From assembly GCA_038746605.1 (NCBI GenBank), contig JBCDKM010000009.1:1-64000 (forward strand): DNA of 64,000 nucleotides, read 5' to 3'. Below the pieces are notes generated by a model. That model made no database searches and was not told where the DNA came from. It worked only from the letters and a program-made list of their open reading frames with translations. The position numbers were made by a program, and so were the translations under genes. Of this stretch, positions 35,069 through 43,889 are shown in pieces. Numbering within the stretch: position 1 is the stretch's first letter; every line of letters starts with the position of its first letter. The stretch comes from Rubricoccus sp038746605. Its GTDB lineage: Bacteria; Bacteroidota; Rhodothermia; Rhodothermales; Rubricoccaceae.

Positions 35069-37357
35069 ATGCGTCCTCTCCTCGCGTTCGCCCTCGCGTT
35101 TGTTCTCTCCATCCCTGCCTCGGCGCAATCCTGGCCGACCCACGACTGGACCGTCTACGGGCCAGACTTTGGCCCCCTCCCGGACTCTCAGCAGGCGCTC
35201 GCGGACACATACCGCCGAGAGCTGCGCGAGGCGGGGCGGTGGCTCGAAGCGCACGGATTTCCTGCCCCGGACCTCGTGCGCGAGGGACGCCGAACGTCGC
35301 TCGGCGGCCGCTTCCGCTTTACGACAGCGACCCCCGAGAACACCACGGGGCCGTATCTCGCGCACATCCGTGACGATCGTCGCACGGCCGACGCGTCGTA
35401 CTCCGGGACAAACGTGGACGACGACGGCCGAATGAAGCTCGGCAACACGCTCGTCGCGACCACAGACGGCCGCTTCCCACCCTCCACAGGCTGGGACTAT
35501 TTCTTCACCGCCAGTCCCGCTCATGAGTTGGTCCACGCTGTCCATCGGGGGTACGGATACCACGCCTACAGTCCGAGCACAGCCGCCGCGAGTGCGCCGT
35601 GTACAGGACCTCTACGCCGCCGCGGTACGCCTACGGGCTGGGTCACGGAAGGGGTCGCGGGGGCAGTCCAGATTCGCTGGCTGGAAGTCCGCGATGGTCG
35701 GCCGTATCCGCATCCGTGGGAGGGCGGAAGCCATGCGTGGGTCCGCCATTTCGACGACCCCCTTTATTTCCCCCGGCACGATCCGCAGGCAGAGTCGCGG
35801 GCGAGCCCGGTAGTCGGAGAGAGTTGGGCGTGTGACTACGGCGCGTGGTGGTTCTGGTACGTGGCCGGTGAGCTTCTGGAGGCGCCCGGAGGCATCGCCC
35901 ACGTTCCCCACGTGTTCCAGGCGATGGCGCGAATCGGGACTCACCGTACGGAGTGGAGCGATCACGGCGTGTCTTACCTAGACACCGCCCTCCGCATGGC
36001 TGCCCGAGAGTTCGGTTCCCCATCGGATGCCGACGAGGGCTTCTACGAACTCTACCCTCGGTTCATCGCGTCCTACGCTGCCGATGAGAGGTTCTACGGA
36101 GACATCGAGACGGTTCGGCCGCGGGGCAGCTTTCTCGGCTCCGACAGTGGCACGTTGGAGATGCTGAATACGCGCGCATGGCGGGTCGAGATTGACGTGC
36201 CGGAGGGGCTAGACGAGCCGGTCCCGTTTACTGTCGCGCTGCCACCGCAGGACCGCCGCGAGGATCTCCACCTCGCCGTGGGGAGCCTCCTCGCGCCTCG
36301 GCCGCAGGAAGCAGGCACGGAGTACGCGTTCACTGTCCCCGTGTCTCGCGATACGACGGTCCTCGTCCGTTTGGCGCATGCTCCACGCGTGCTCGGGGCA
36401 CTCGTGGAGGCGCCGTACGAGATCCGCTTCCAACTCGGCGATTTCTTCGATCCCGCCCAACTCGTGTTGGAAGGGACAGGCGTGCCCCCCGGCTTCTTCT
36501 CCGTCACCAACGGTCCCGATGCGCTGATCGGATGCAGCGGCGGGCCAGACGGTGGCTCCGAGTTCGACCTCGTCTCGCGTGACGAGCGCGAGGCGGATCT
36601 TCAGCGCCGGATGGGCCTCGGTGCCGAGATGGACGAGAATGTCGCGGCGATGCAGCGGGGGGAGATACCCATTCCAGGCGCGAGCCGAGCGCAGCGCCGC
36701 GAGGCGTTCCGCCGCATGATGCAGAACGCGAGTCCTGCGGAGCGGAAGGAACTGGAGGACGCTGTGGCAGCGGCGGCTCGCGAGAGCTTCGGTGACGAGG
36801 AGACGCCGAGCCTCAACGAGATGATGGGCGAGTGGCGCAACCGCTCGCTGTTGCTGCTCTACCTCAAAGGCACCGACGCACGGCCTTGTGACGTCCGCAT
36901 GATGGCGTGGCTAGACGGCAACGACGGTGGGCCCCAGTCGGTCCCAGCCGAGGCAGAGCGGGCGCCGGACGGGGAGCCCGAGACCCCCAATGTCAGTGTT
37001 CTGATGGATCCCGCGCCCTTCGAGGCGGAAGGGTGGGAGATATGCACCATGACCGCCCAAGAGCGTGTGGAAGAGGCCGAGCGGTCCTCGTGCCCGCGTC
37101 TCTGCTCCGAGGGCGAGTTGCGGCTCTCGCACGCCAGCCAGAACCGCGCGAGGGGCACGCTCCAGCTACAACTCGTCCGTGAGACATCTACCTCTGGCGC
37201 CTGCCCTGCCCTGGAACGGCGCGACCTCTTGATCCAGTTCGACATCGCCTCCGGGCAGTCCGGGATGGACGCCGACACCTGGCGCGGCCTCGGCTGGAGC
37301 GACCTCTTCGGGATCCCCGATCCTGGTCCACTCCACAACCGAGTGGGGCCCTACTGA
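35069..37357 (+). CDS. Secreted HExxH protein, probable metallopeptidase
   Basis: 762 residues with a signal peptide (AFALAFVLSIPASAQ). The segment SPAHELVHAVHRGYGYH contains a zincin motif, H-E-L-V-H, at about 152-156, and GWVTEGVAGAVQIRWLEV about 37 residues later supplies a Glu in the position of a third gluzincin ligand. The remainder has beta domains (PVPFTVALPPQ, YEIRFQLGDFFDP) and a helical segment with PIPGASRAQRREAFRRMMQ. Zinc binding and peptidase activity are inferred from these motifs only. An adjacent lipoprotein downstream (37474) may be functionally linked. Contains a degenerate palindrome remnant near 36614-36633. Confidence 0.75.
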   Translation: MRPLLAFALAFVLSIPASAQSWPTHDWTVYGPDFGPLPDSQQALADTYRRELREAGRWLEAHGFPAPDLVREGRRTSLGGRFRFTTATPENTTGPYLAHIRDDRRTADASYSGTNVDDDGRMKLGNTLVATTDGRFPPSTGWDYFFTASPAHELVHAVHRGYGYHAYSPSTAAASAPCTGPLRRRGTPTGWVTEGVAGAVQIRWLEVRDGRPYPHPWEGGSHAWVRHFDDPLYFPRHDPQAESRASPVVGESWACDYGAWWFWYVAGELLEAPGGIAHVPHVFQAMARIGTHRTEWSDHGVSYLDTALRMAAREFGSPSDADEGFYELYPRFIASYAADERFYGDIETVRPRGSFLGSDSGTLEMLNTRAWRVEIDVPEGLDEPVPFTVALPPQDRREDLHLAVGSLLAPRPQEAGTEYAFTVPVSRDTTVLVRLAHAPRVLGALVEAPYEIRFQLGDFFDPAQLVLEGTGVPPGFFSVTNGPDALIGCSGGPDGGSEFDLVSRDEREADLQRRMGLGAEMDENVAAMQRGEIPIPGASRAQRREAFRRMMQNASPAERKELEDAVAAAARESFGDEETPSLNEMMGEWRNRSLLLLYLKGTDARPCDVRMMAWLDGNDGGPQSVPAEAERAPDGEPETPNVSVLMDPAPFEAEGWEICTMTAQERVEEAERSSCPRLCSEGELRLSHASQNRARGTLQLQLVRETSTSGACPALERRDLLIQFDIASGQSGMDADTWRGLGWSDLFGIPDPGPLHNRVGPY

Positions 37358-37378
37358 CGGAGCGCGCGTCTGACCCCC

Positions 37379-37400
37379 TCCGCCTCGGCGCCGCGGCGGG
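37379..37400. repeat. 22-nt palindrome copy 18
   Basis: Arms TCCGCCTCGG and CCGCGGCGGG. The protease stops with TGA at 37355-37357, and a second TGA stands exactly 5 nt before the palindrome (37371-37373). Confidence 0.85.
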
Positions 37401-37473
37401 GTGACTCCGGTGGCGGGGTCGAGGGACAGACTGCGAAGGGGAGGATGAGATCCTTTCACCAACCCCACGCACC

Positions 37474-37932
37474 ATGCGCGTCTCGATCCTCCTGGCCCTC
37501 GTCGCTCTCGCGGGCTGCTCCGCTGCCTCCGACGTCATGGCGACCCTCCCGAGCCCCTCCGCGCCTACCAGCCCCTCCGGCCCCTCGGTCGATATCACCG
37601 GTACCTGGGAGGGCTCCGAGTGGGGACCGATGCGTCTCGTCCAGGACACCACGGGTGCCGTTACCGGAGACCTCGCGGACTACGACTACCAGTCCCGCAT
37701 CGTCGGGACCGTCTCTGGAGACCGTCTCACCGGCTACTGGACCTCGCCCAGCGGGAACTCGCCGTGCGAGACTTCGCGCGACGGTACCCGCTACCACGGC
37801 CGCATCGAGTTCACCTTCACGGGCGACCGGTTCATGGGCCGCTACAGCCTCTGTTCGGACGACCCCAATTACTTCGACCCGGACGGAGAAGCGTCGAACG
37901 GGCCGTACGTCGAAGGGCAGAGGATCCGGTAG
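37474..37932 (+). CDS. Small lipoprotein of unknown function
   Basis: 152 residues with lipobox LVALAGC; Cys15 is the predicted lipidated residue. After a Pro/Ser spacer the mature domain begins VDITGTWEGSEWGPM and continues with GAVTGDLADYDYQSRIVGTV, GDRLTGYWTSPSG and RFMGRYSLCSD. The W-G-x-W/GxxxG pattern is that of small calycin-like beta barrels found in many lipoproteins, but I do not name a family. It lies 52 nt before the sigma factor of module 2 and may share its transcript. Confidence 0.75.
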   Translation: MRVSILLALVALAGCSAASDVMATLPSPSAPTSPSGPSVDITGTWEGSEWGPMRLVQDTTGAVTGDLADYDYQSRIVGTVSGDRLTGYWTSPSGNSPCETSRDGTRYHGRIEFTFTGDRFMGRYSLCSDDPNYFDPDGEASNGPYVEGQRIR

Positions 37933-37984
37933 CGGCCGTCCGGGCGGGGCGGTAGGTTCGGGTTCACCCCCCTGGACCGACCGC

Positions 37985-38539
37985 GTGCCCGACGACCTCG
38001 CGACCCTTCTCGTCGCCGCACAGCGCGGCGATACGGATGCCTCCGCTGCCCTCTTCGCCGCCACTTACGACGAGCTTCGTCGGCTGGCGGGCCGCGTCCG
38101 CCACGGCCGTGCCTCCGAGACCCTCAACACCACCGCGCTCGTCCACGAGGCGTACCTCAAGCTCGCACACGGTGCTCCTGCCGAGAGCCGTGCGCACTTC
38201 CTCGCACTCGCGGCCAAGGCCATGCGTCACATCCTCGTGGACGAGGCTCGCCGCCGAGGCGCCGCCAAGCGAGGGGGGGGCGCCGAGCACGTCGAGCTCC
38301 GCGAGACGCTTCTCGGCGCGATGCCCGAGGCCGACCTCCTCGGCCTCGACGAGGCGCTCGACCGGCTCGCGACCGTCGATGAGCGGGCCGCGCGTGTGGT
38401 GGAGTGCCGCTTCTTCGGTGGTCTCACCGTGGAGGAAACCGCTGCCGCACTCGATCTCTCGCCCCGCACGGTAGAGCGTGCCTGGCGTGCCGCTCGCGTC
38501 CGCCTCTTCCGCGATCTCCACGACGACCCTCCCGCGTAA
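37985..38539 (+). CDS. ECF-type RNA polymerase sigma factor, module 2
   Basis: 184 residues from a GTG start, chosen because the conserved family begins VPDDLATLLVAAQRGD; the frame stays open far upstream through non-homologous sequence. Region 2: ETLNTTALVHEAYLKLAHG, RAHFLALAAKAMRHILVDEA; region 4: VVECRFFGGLTVEETAAALD and SPRTVERAWRAARVRLF. It is a full paralogue of modules 1 and 3. It is 15 nt before its kinase, so the two are almost certainly translated from one message. Confidence 0.92.
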   Translation: MPDDLATLLVAAQRGDTDASAALFAATYDELRRLAGRVRHGRASETLNTTALVHEAYLKLAHGAPAESRAHFLALAAKAMRHILVDEARRRGAAKRGGGAEHVELRETLLGAMPEADLLGLDEALDRLATVDERAARVVECRFFGGLTVEETAAALDLSPRTVERAWRAARVRLFRDLHDDPPA

Positions 38540-38554
38540 CCGCCCCTGCCTTCC

Positions 38555-41230
38555 GTGACTGCCGACCGCTGGCGCCAGATCGAGGCTGTCTTCGCCGATG
38601 CTGCCGACCTCCCGCCGACGGAACGGGAGGCGTTCCTGGACCGAGCCTGCGCAGACGACGCAGATCTCCGCGTGGAGGTCGAGGCCATGCTCCGCGCGGA
38701 GGACTCGGCCGACGATTACTTCGACGCCGCCTCTGCCCGCTTGGCGGAGGGCGCGGCGGGGATCACGAGCCGTCCGCCTGAACGCGCGGGACCATGGCAT
38801 CCGGTGGAGTTGATCGGACGAGGCGGGATGGGCGAGGTCTACCGCGCCGAGCGCACAGGCGCCGAGGCGCCCGAGGGCTTCGCGCAGAGCGCTGCGCTCA
38901 AACTGGTTCAGCCCGGCCTCGCGCCGGATCTCGTCGCGCGCTTTCATGCCGAGCGCCGCATCCTCGCAAGCCTGGACCACCCCGGCATCGCACGCCTGCT
39001 GGATGGCGGGACCGCCAGCGATGGACGGCCCTACCTCGCGATGGAGCTCGTCCACGGCGAGCCCATCACGACCTACTGCGACCGCCACCGCCTCGGCGTG
39101 GACGCCCGCCTCGCGCTCTTCGCGCAAGTCTGCGATGCCGTCGCCTATGCCCACCAGCGCCTCGTCGTCCATCGCGATCTGAAGCCGAGCAATGTCCTCG
39201 TAGAGGACGGGACGAGAGACGGGGAGATTGAGGACTCAGGGAGGTCGTCCTCCCGGTCCCCTCGCGTCAAACTCCTCGACTTCGGTGTGGCCCGCCTGCT
39301 GGATCCCGAGGCCGACGTGACGCGGACCGGGCTCCACGCCCTCACGCCGGAGTACGCCGCGCCGGAGCAGCTTCGCGGAGATCCGCCGTCCACCGCGACG
39401 GATGTGTATGCCCTCGGCGTGTTGCTGTACGAGCTTCTCGCGGGACAGCGCCCGTTCCGCCTCCCTGCCCGGCTGGCTGTCGAGGCGGCCCGGGTGGTGA
39501 TGGAGGAGACGCCGACGGACCCCAGCGCGGCTGTCCGCGACACCACGACGCTGCCTGGCACGCTCACCCCCGAGGCGATCGCGGAGGCCCGTGCGACGCG
39601 ACCCGAACGGCTCCAACGCCGCCTCCGGGGCGACCTGGACCGGATCGCGCAAGTCGCGCTTCGCAAAGAGCCGGGCCGTCGGTACGCCTCTGCGGCCTCG
39701 CTCGGCCAGGACATCCGCCGCCACCTCGACGGCCTCCCGGTGGAGGCCCGTCCCGCCACGCTCGGCTACCGTGCCGGGCGGTTCGTGCGGCGACACCGGG
39801 GCGCCGTGCTCGGCACTGCCGCTGCGCTCGTGGCCGTCGTCGCCGTGGCTGGACTCGCGTTCGACCGTGTGACCGACGAGCGCGACCGCGCCGAGCGCGC
39901 TCTCGGCCTCATGGAGACGGTCTTCCAGGAGGGCGATCCGTACCGCGACGAGGCGGCGTTCGATAGCCTCATCACCGCGCAGACGCCTCTCGGCGATGCG
40001 CTTTACGCCGCTGCCTTGCGTGTGGAGCGCGAGACGGCCGACGACCCCGACACGCGCCACCGGCTCCTCGGTGCGCTCATCGGCGCCGTCGTCTCGGACT
40101 CCCTCCGCCTCGATCTCCACGAGCGCCGTCTTCGACTGGCAGAAGAGGCCTTCGGTCCCGACGACGCTCGCACCGCCGAAGCGACGGGCTCGCTCGGGTA
40201 TTACCTCAGCGAGACGGCCCGCGACAGCCTGGACCTTGCCCGCGCGGAGTCGCTGCTGCGCCGCGCCGCTGCCCTGACGGAGGCCGCGAGGGGTGCAAAC
40301 GCGCGGGAGACCGGCGGCGCCCTCGTTACCCTCGCGACGCATCTCAAAGACAACGGCGCCCTCGAAGAGGCGGAGCAACTCGCGCGTCGCGGGGTGGAGA
40401 TCGCGAGGCGGCACCAGCCAGAGGCGCGCACGAGCCTGGAGACCGCGCTGATGATCCACGGCCTCACGTTGACGGACACGGGCGATGCCGAGGGCGCCTA
40501 CCGGGCTGCGCAGGAGTCGGTCGAGATCGCGCGCGAGGTGCGGGGCGAGAGCGGCGCCAACCTCGTCTCGGTCCTCGCGAACGCTGCGTTAGCGGCGGAG
40601 GTCGCCGAGAAACCCGACGAGGCACTGGACTACCACGAAGAAGCTGCTCGGCTCGCCGTCCAAAACTTCGGCGCGTCCGACCCGACGACTCTCACCGTTC
40701 GCATGAACCTCGCGACGGCACTCCAGACTGCCGAGCGCTACGCCGAGGCCGAGCGCCAGCACCGCGAGATCCTCGCCGTCCGCCTCGCGGACGCAGACGG
40801 CACGCCGACGTTCGACGTGGGCGCGTCCTACAACCAACTCGGCAACGTCCTCCGGGACGACGGTCGCCTGGACGCGGCGTCTGGGGCGTATCGCCAAGCG
40901 GCCGAGGCCTTCGATGCCGTGCTCCCTCAGACCCACCCGGTCCGTGCAATTCCGTACGTCAACCTCGCGAAGCTGGACGCGAATCGCGGCGCCTTCGCTG
41001 AAGCGGAGCGTTATGCCCGCGAGGCGGTCCGGCTCACGGCGCTCTCGTTCCCGGCGGGCAACCCGATGCAGGGACACGCCCGGTCCCGCCTCGGCCGCGC
41101 ACTCCTCGCGCAGGACCGACCCGGCGGACGCTCCGAGCTAGAGGCAGGTCTCCAGATCCTTCGGCAGCAGCCGGACCCGGATCCGGAGGCGCTAGCGGAG
41201 ATCGAGGGGTGGCGGACAAACCCGCGTTGA
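38555..41230 (+). CDS. Membrane Ser/Thr protein kinase with TPR sensor, module 2
   Basis: 891 residues from a GTG start 15 nt after the sigma gene. N-terminal conserved helix (TADRWRQIEAVFADA), then the kinase domain from about 81: GRGGMGEVY, Lys116, HRDLKPSN near 206 and DFG at about 242. Between the last two is an inserted acidic, Ser-rich, low-complexity stretch (EDGTRDGEIEDSGRSSSRSP) not found in module 1. Transmembrane helix about 417-438 (VLGTAAALVAVVAVAGLAFD), then a TPR-rich region to the end. The TGA stop is exactly 5 nt before a palindrome copy. Confidence 0.92.
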   Translation: MTADRWRQIEAVFADAADLPPTEREAFLDRACADDADLRVEVEAMLRAEDSADDYFDAASARLAEGAAGITSRPPERAGPWHPVELIGRGGMGEVYRAERTGAEAPEGFAQSAALKLVQPGLAPDLVARFHAERRILASLDHPGIARLLDGGTASDGRPYLAMELVHGEPITTYCDRHRLGVDARLALFAQVCDAVAYAHQRLVVHRDLKPSNVLVEDGTRDGEIEDSGRSSSRSPRVKLLDFGVARLLDPEADVTRTGLHALTPEYAAPEQLRGDPPSTATDVYALGVLLYELLAGQRPFRLPARLAVEAARVVMEETPTDPSAAVRDTTTLPGTLTPEAIAEARATRPERLQRRLRGDLDRIAQVALRKEPGRRYASAASLGQDIRRHLDGLPVEARPATLGYRAGRFVRRHRGAVLGTAAALVAVVAVAGLAFDRVTDERDRAERALGLMETVFQEGDPYRDEAAFDSLITAQTPLGDALYAAALRVERETADDPDTRHRLLGALIGAVVSDSLRLDLHERRLRLAEEAFGPDDARTAEATGSLGYYLSETARDSLDLARAESLLRRAAALTEAARGANARETGGALVTLATHLKDNGALEEAEQLARRGVEIARRHQPEARTSLETALMIHGLTLTDTGDAEGAYRAAQESVEIAREVRGESGANLVSVLANAALAAEVAEKPDEALDYHEEAARLAVQNFGASDPTTLTVRMNLATALQTAERYAEAERQHREILAVRLADADGTPTFDVGASYNQLGNVLRDDGRLDAASGAYRQAAEAFDAVLPQTHPVRAIPYVNLAKLDANRGAFAEAERYAREAVRLTALSFPAGNPMQGHARSRLGRALLAQDRPGGRSELEAGLQILRQQPDPDPEALAEIEGWRTNPR

Positions 41231-41235
41231 CTCCC

Positions 41236-41257
41236 TCCGCCTCAGTGCCGAGGCGGG
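41236..41257. repeat. 22-nt palindrome copy 19
   Basis: Arms TCCGCCTCAG and CCGAGGCGGG. The kinase 2 stop TGA is exactly 5 nt before it. Confidence 0.88.
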
Positions 41258-41315
41258 AAGGGCGACAGGTACGGGGAGGCTACCCTGTAGAGAGGGCGAG
41301 ACCGTTCCCGATCCC

Positions 41316-42395
41316 ATGTCGCTTCTCTTCGTTCTGCTCCTCGCGCTGCCTGCCGCCGCGCCAGCCGATACCGCCTCGGCCGTCCGCTGGACCCGCGCCG
41401 CCATCGATTTCTGGGACGCGGCCTTCGACGAACGCCAGCGCGGCGAGGACGTGGCACTCCCCGCGCCTCTCGCTCTCACCACCGCCCTCGCGCTCGCTCA
41501 GCACGACGCTGCGCCGGATCCGGCCGCGATCTCTGCGGCTTCGGCGGCAGTCCTCGCCGGTCTCTTCCCGGATCGCTCGGACCGGATCCGCGCGCGTCTC
41601 TCAAGGGAGCTCGCGGGGCTCGGGCCCGACACGCTCGGGGCCGCGCGAGGCCGAGTCGCTGGTGTCGCCCGTCTTGCCGTTGCGGAGGGAATCCGCGAGG
41701 CCAGCCCCGTACCGCTGCTCGAAGGGCCCGGCCTCTGGGAGCCAGCGCCAGGCACCACCCCCGCCGGGATCGAGATTCCCTCGTACCCGCTCCTCGTGCT
41801 CCCTCGCGCGGAGGTCTTCCGCTCGCCCCCGCCGCCTGCGCTCGGGAGTGCCGCGATGGAGGCCTCGCTAGACAGTGTCCGCCACGCCGTCCGGGTTCGA
41901 ACCGCCGCGCAACGGCGTGCGGCTCGTCGGTGGGCCAATCGGAGCGCGTTCCTGGCGTGGGCCGAGATCGCGGCAGATCTGCTCGCGAAGCATGGCGCCT
42001 CTGAAGCGGAGGCTGCCCGCACGCTCGCCGTACTCTACGTCTCCCTGTACGACGCGACCGCCGCCTGCTTCGAGGCCAAGTATCACTACAATGTGCCGCG
42101 TCCTTCGCATCTGGACCCGGGCATCGAGCGGCCGTTTCTGGTGAGCCTGCCCAACTTCCCCGCGTACCCGGCCGGGCATGGATGCTCAGCGGGCGTGGCC
42201 GAGACCGTCCTCGCGTGGGCGCTCCCTGAGGAGGAAGCGTTCGTCCGCGCGGAGGCCTTCGAGATGGCGGAGTCCCGGCTTTGGGCGGGCGTCCACTACC
42301 CGTTCGATAACCGCGAGGGGGTCCGGCTGGGGCGCGAGGTGGCGCGGTACGTGATCGCCCACTCGGCCCGCCTCGCCGCTCGCGTGGACGGATAA
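41316..42395 (+). CDS. Vanadium-dependent haloperoxidase/PAP2-like enzyme
   Basis: 359 residues with a signal peptide-like start (LLFVLLLALPAAAPA). The three phosphate/vanadate-binding motifs of the superfamily are present in order: KYHYNVPRPSHLD (Lys about 255, Arg in RP), the PAYPAGHGCSAGVAE segment (the P-x-x-P-A-G-H core, His about 288) and SRLWAGVHYPFDNREG (Arg about 321, His about 327). It is therefore either a haloperoxidase or an acid phosphatase of this fold; the motifs do not distinguish. Its location is periplasmic or membrane-associated. Stands alone, convergent with the following minus-strand gene. Confidence 0.88.
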   Translation: MSLLFVLLLALPAAAPADTASAVRWTRAAIDFWDAAFDERQRGEDVALPAPLALTTALALAQHDAAPDPAAISAASAAVLAGLFPDRSDRIRARLSRELAGLGPDTLGAARGRVAGVARLAVAEGIREASPVPLLEGPGLWEPAPGTTPAGIEIPSYPLLVLPRAEVFRSPPPPALGSAAMEASLDSVRHAVRVRTAAQRRAARRWANRSAFLAWAEIAADLLAKHGASEAEAARTLAVLYVSLYDATAACFEAKYHYNVPRPSHLDPGIERPFLVSLPNFPAYPAGHGCSAGVAETVLAWALPEEEAFVRAEAFEMAESRLWAGVHYPFDNREGVRLGREVARYVIAHSARLAARVDG

Positions 42396-42402
42396 ACCAA
42401 GA

Positions 42403-42434
42403 CGGCGCCGCCCGGAGAGTCCCGAACGGCGCCG
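42403..42434. terminator. Hairpin between convergent genes, probable terminator
   Basis: CGGCGCCG at 42403-42410 pairs with the identical self-complementary CGGCGCCG at 42427-42434 across a 16-nt loop, in the 53-nt gap between two convergent genes. No strong T-tract, but the minus side offers TTGGTTT. Probably acts for both genes. Confidence 0.5.
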
Positions 42435-42448
42435 CGAGGCGGGAGGAG

Positions 42449-43129
42449 CTACATGCGCCCAGGCCGTTTCCGGAGGAAGCCCATCATCTCGGTCTCCATC
42501 CGCTCGCCGTCCGCGGAGGCGACGAAGAAGATCAGGAACGGCTCGCCACTCTCGTAGGCCTCAGGGTCCATTTGAGCAGCGGCACGGATCAGTGCGCGCT
42601 CGTCCGTGCGCGCGGACGTCTCAGCAGTCACGACGCCCGCCAGACGTAGGGAGGCCTCACGCTGCTCGGGCTCGAAGCTTTGGCCCGGGAAGAACATGTC
42701 GCCTGGAAAAAACATCTCACCAGGGAAGAACATCTCACCGGGAAACTCGGTCTCCCCACCGCCGATGAGGTTTGCAGGCGCGAAGAGGTCGCCGCTGAGG
42801 GCTGCCTTCTCGCGAGCGGTCCGGTACTCACGCGGGAGGTCGGCACGGAGCCGTGGGCCACGCTCGATCCGCTCCACAACTAGCGCGATGAACTCGGAGC
42901 GGCCGGTCGCGAGGACCTCGCCGTCCGCAACGAGCGCGCTGCTGATAAGAACGGGGGTGAGCATCTGCTCGCCCTCCTCTTCTTCCATCGGATCGACGAC
43001 GGCGTGGAGTTCGCTGACGAGGTCAGCGAAGGAGAGCGAGCGGGCGTCGGCATCGCCGAGGCGGAGGGCGGCGTCCTGCGCGCTGGCGGCGCTGGTCGCG
43101 AGGAGGGCGAGAAGGAGGAGGGGTCGCAT
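42449..43129 (-). CDS. Secreted protein with tandem MFFPGE repeats
   Basis: 226 residues with a signal peptide (LLLLALLATSAASAQ). A central tandem repeat reads FPGEMFFPGEMFFPGDMFFPGQ and is encoded by 18-nt DNA repeats (42685-42750). The flanks contain DAALRLGDADARSLSFADL and a C-terminal domain ending GEPFLIFFVASADGERMETE. No family recognised; the ATG at 43129 starts the signal peptide. It is divergent from sigma module 3 by only 69 nt, so the two promoters probably share this short region. Confidence 0.78.
   Translation of the reverse strand: MRPLLLLALLATSAASAQDAALRLGDADARSLSFADLVSELHAVVDPMEEEEGEQMLTPVLISSALVADGEVLATGRSEFIALVVERIERGPRLRADLPREYRTAREKAALSGDLFAPANLIGGGETEFPGEMFFPGEMFFPGDMFFPGQSFEPEQREASLRLAGVVTAETSARTDERALIRAAAQMDPEAYESGEPFLIFFVASADGERMETEMMGFLRKRPGRM
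42685..42750. repeat. 18-nt tandem repeat inside the MFFPGE gene
   Basis: Three full and one partial copies of an 18-nt unit centred on GGAARAACATSTC. It encodes the MFFPGE/D/Q hexapeptide repeats on the minus strand and could vary in number between strains. Confidence 0.85.
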
Positions 43130-43198
43130 GAGTCGGAGAGGTTGGAAAACGGGGAAGGCGAATCGCCCTCCTAACCGAGAGTTGGGCCCGGGCCTGTC

Positions 43199-43828
43199 AT
43201 GGACCTGTGCGTACACTGTGCTGCGCCCACCACCGACCGCGTGACCGACCCGCCCCCGGACCCCGAGGTCGACGCTCTCCTCGATCAGCTCCGCCGCGGC
43301 GAAGCGGACCCTGCCGCGCTCTACCGCCGCCTCTACGACGAACTGCACGGCCTCGCGCGGATGCAGCGCGCTCGCTGGCACGGCAACTGGACCCTGAACA
43401 CGACGGCGCTCGTCCACGAGGCCTACGAGAAGCTCGCAGGCAAGCGCGATTTCGAGAGCCGCGCCCACGTCCTCGCGACGGCTAGCCGCGCCATGCGGCA
43501 GGTCCTCGTCAACTACGCCGAGTCTCGGCGCTCGCTCAAGCGAGGCGGTGGCACGCCCGACCTCCCCCTCCAGGAGGCGATCGCGGTGCCCCTCGGCGAT
43601 CACCAGGTGGACGATGTCCTCGCGCTAGACAGTGCTCTCGCGAGGCTGGCACAGGCCAACGAGCGGGCCGCCCGCGTCGTGGAGTGCCGCTACTTCGGGG
43701 GGCTCTCGGTGGAGGAGACGGCCGAGGCGCTGGGTGTCTCCGAGGCGACCGTCGCGCGGGACTGGCGGCTTGCGCGGGCGTGGCTCCACGGCGAACTCCG
43801 CGACGAACTCCGCGACGGTGACGTGTGA
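43199..43828 (+). CDS. ECF-type RNA polymerase sigma factor, module 3
   Basis: 209 residues: WTLNTTALVHEAYEKLAGKR, RAHVLATASRAMRQVLVNYA, then region 4 with RVVECRYFGGLSVEETAEAL and SEATVARDWRLARAW. The 14 residues before Val15 (MDLCVHCAAPTTDR) are not conserved, so a GTG at 43241 may be the true start. It pairs with the kinase gene 61 nt downstream and is divergent from the MFFPGE gene. Confidence 0.9.
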   Translation: MDLCVHCAAPTTDRVTDPPPDPEVDALLDQLRRGEADPAALYRRLYDELHGLARMQRARWHGNWTLNTTALVHEAYEKLAGKRDFESRAHVLATASRAMRQVLVNYAESRRSLKRGGGTPDLPLQEAIAVPLGDHQVDDVLALDSALARLAQANERAARVVECRYFGGLSVEETAEALGVSEATVARDWRLARAWLHGELRDELRDGDV

Positions 43829-43889
43829 CACCTCGCGTGTGACAGCGCGCGCGCTTCGTTCTGGTACAACACGTCGGACGCCTTCCCTC

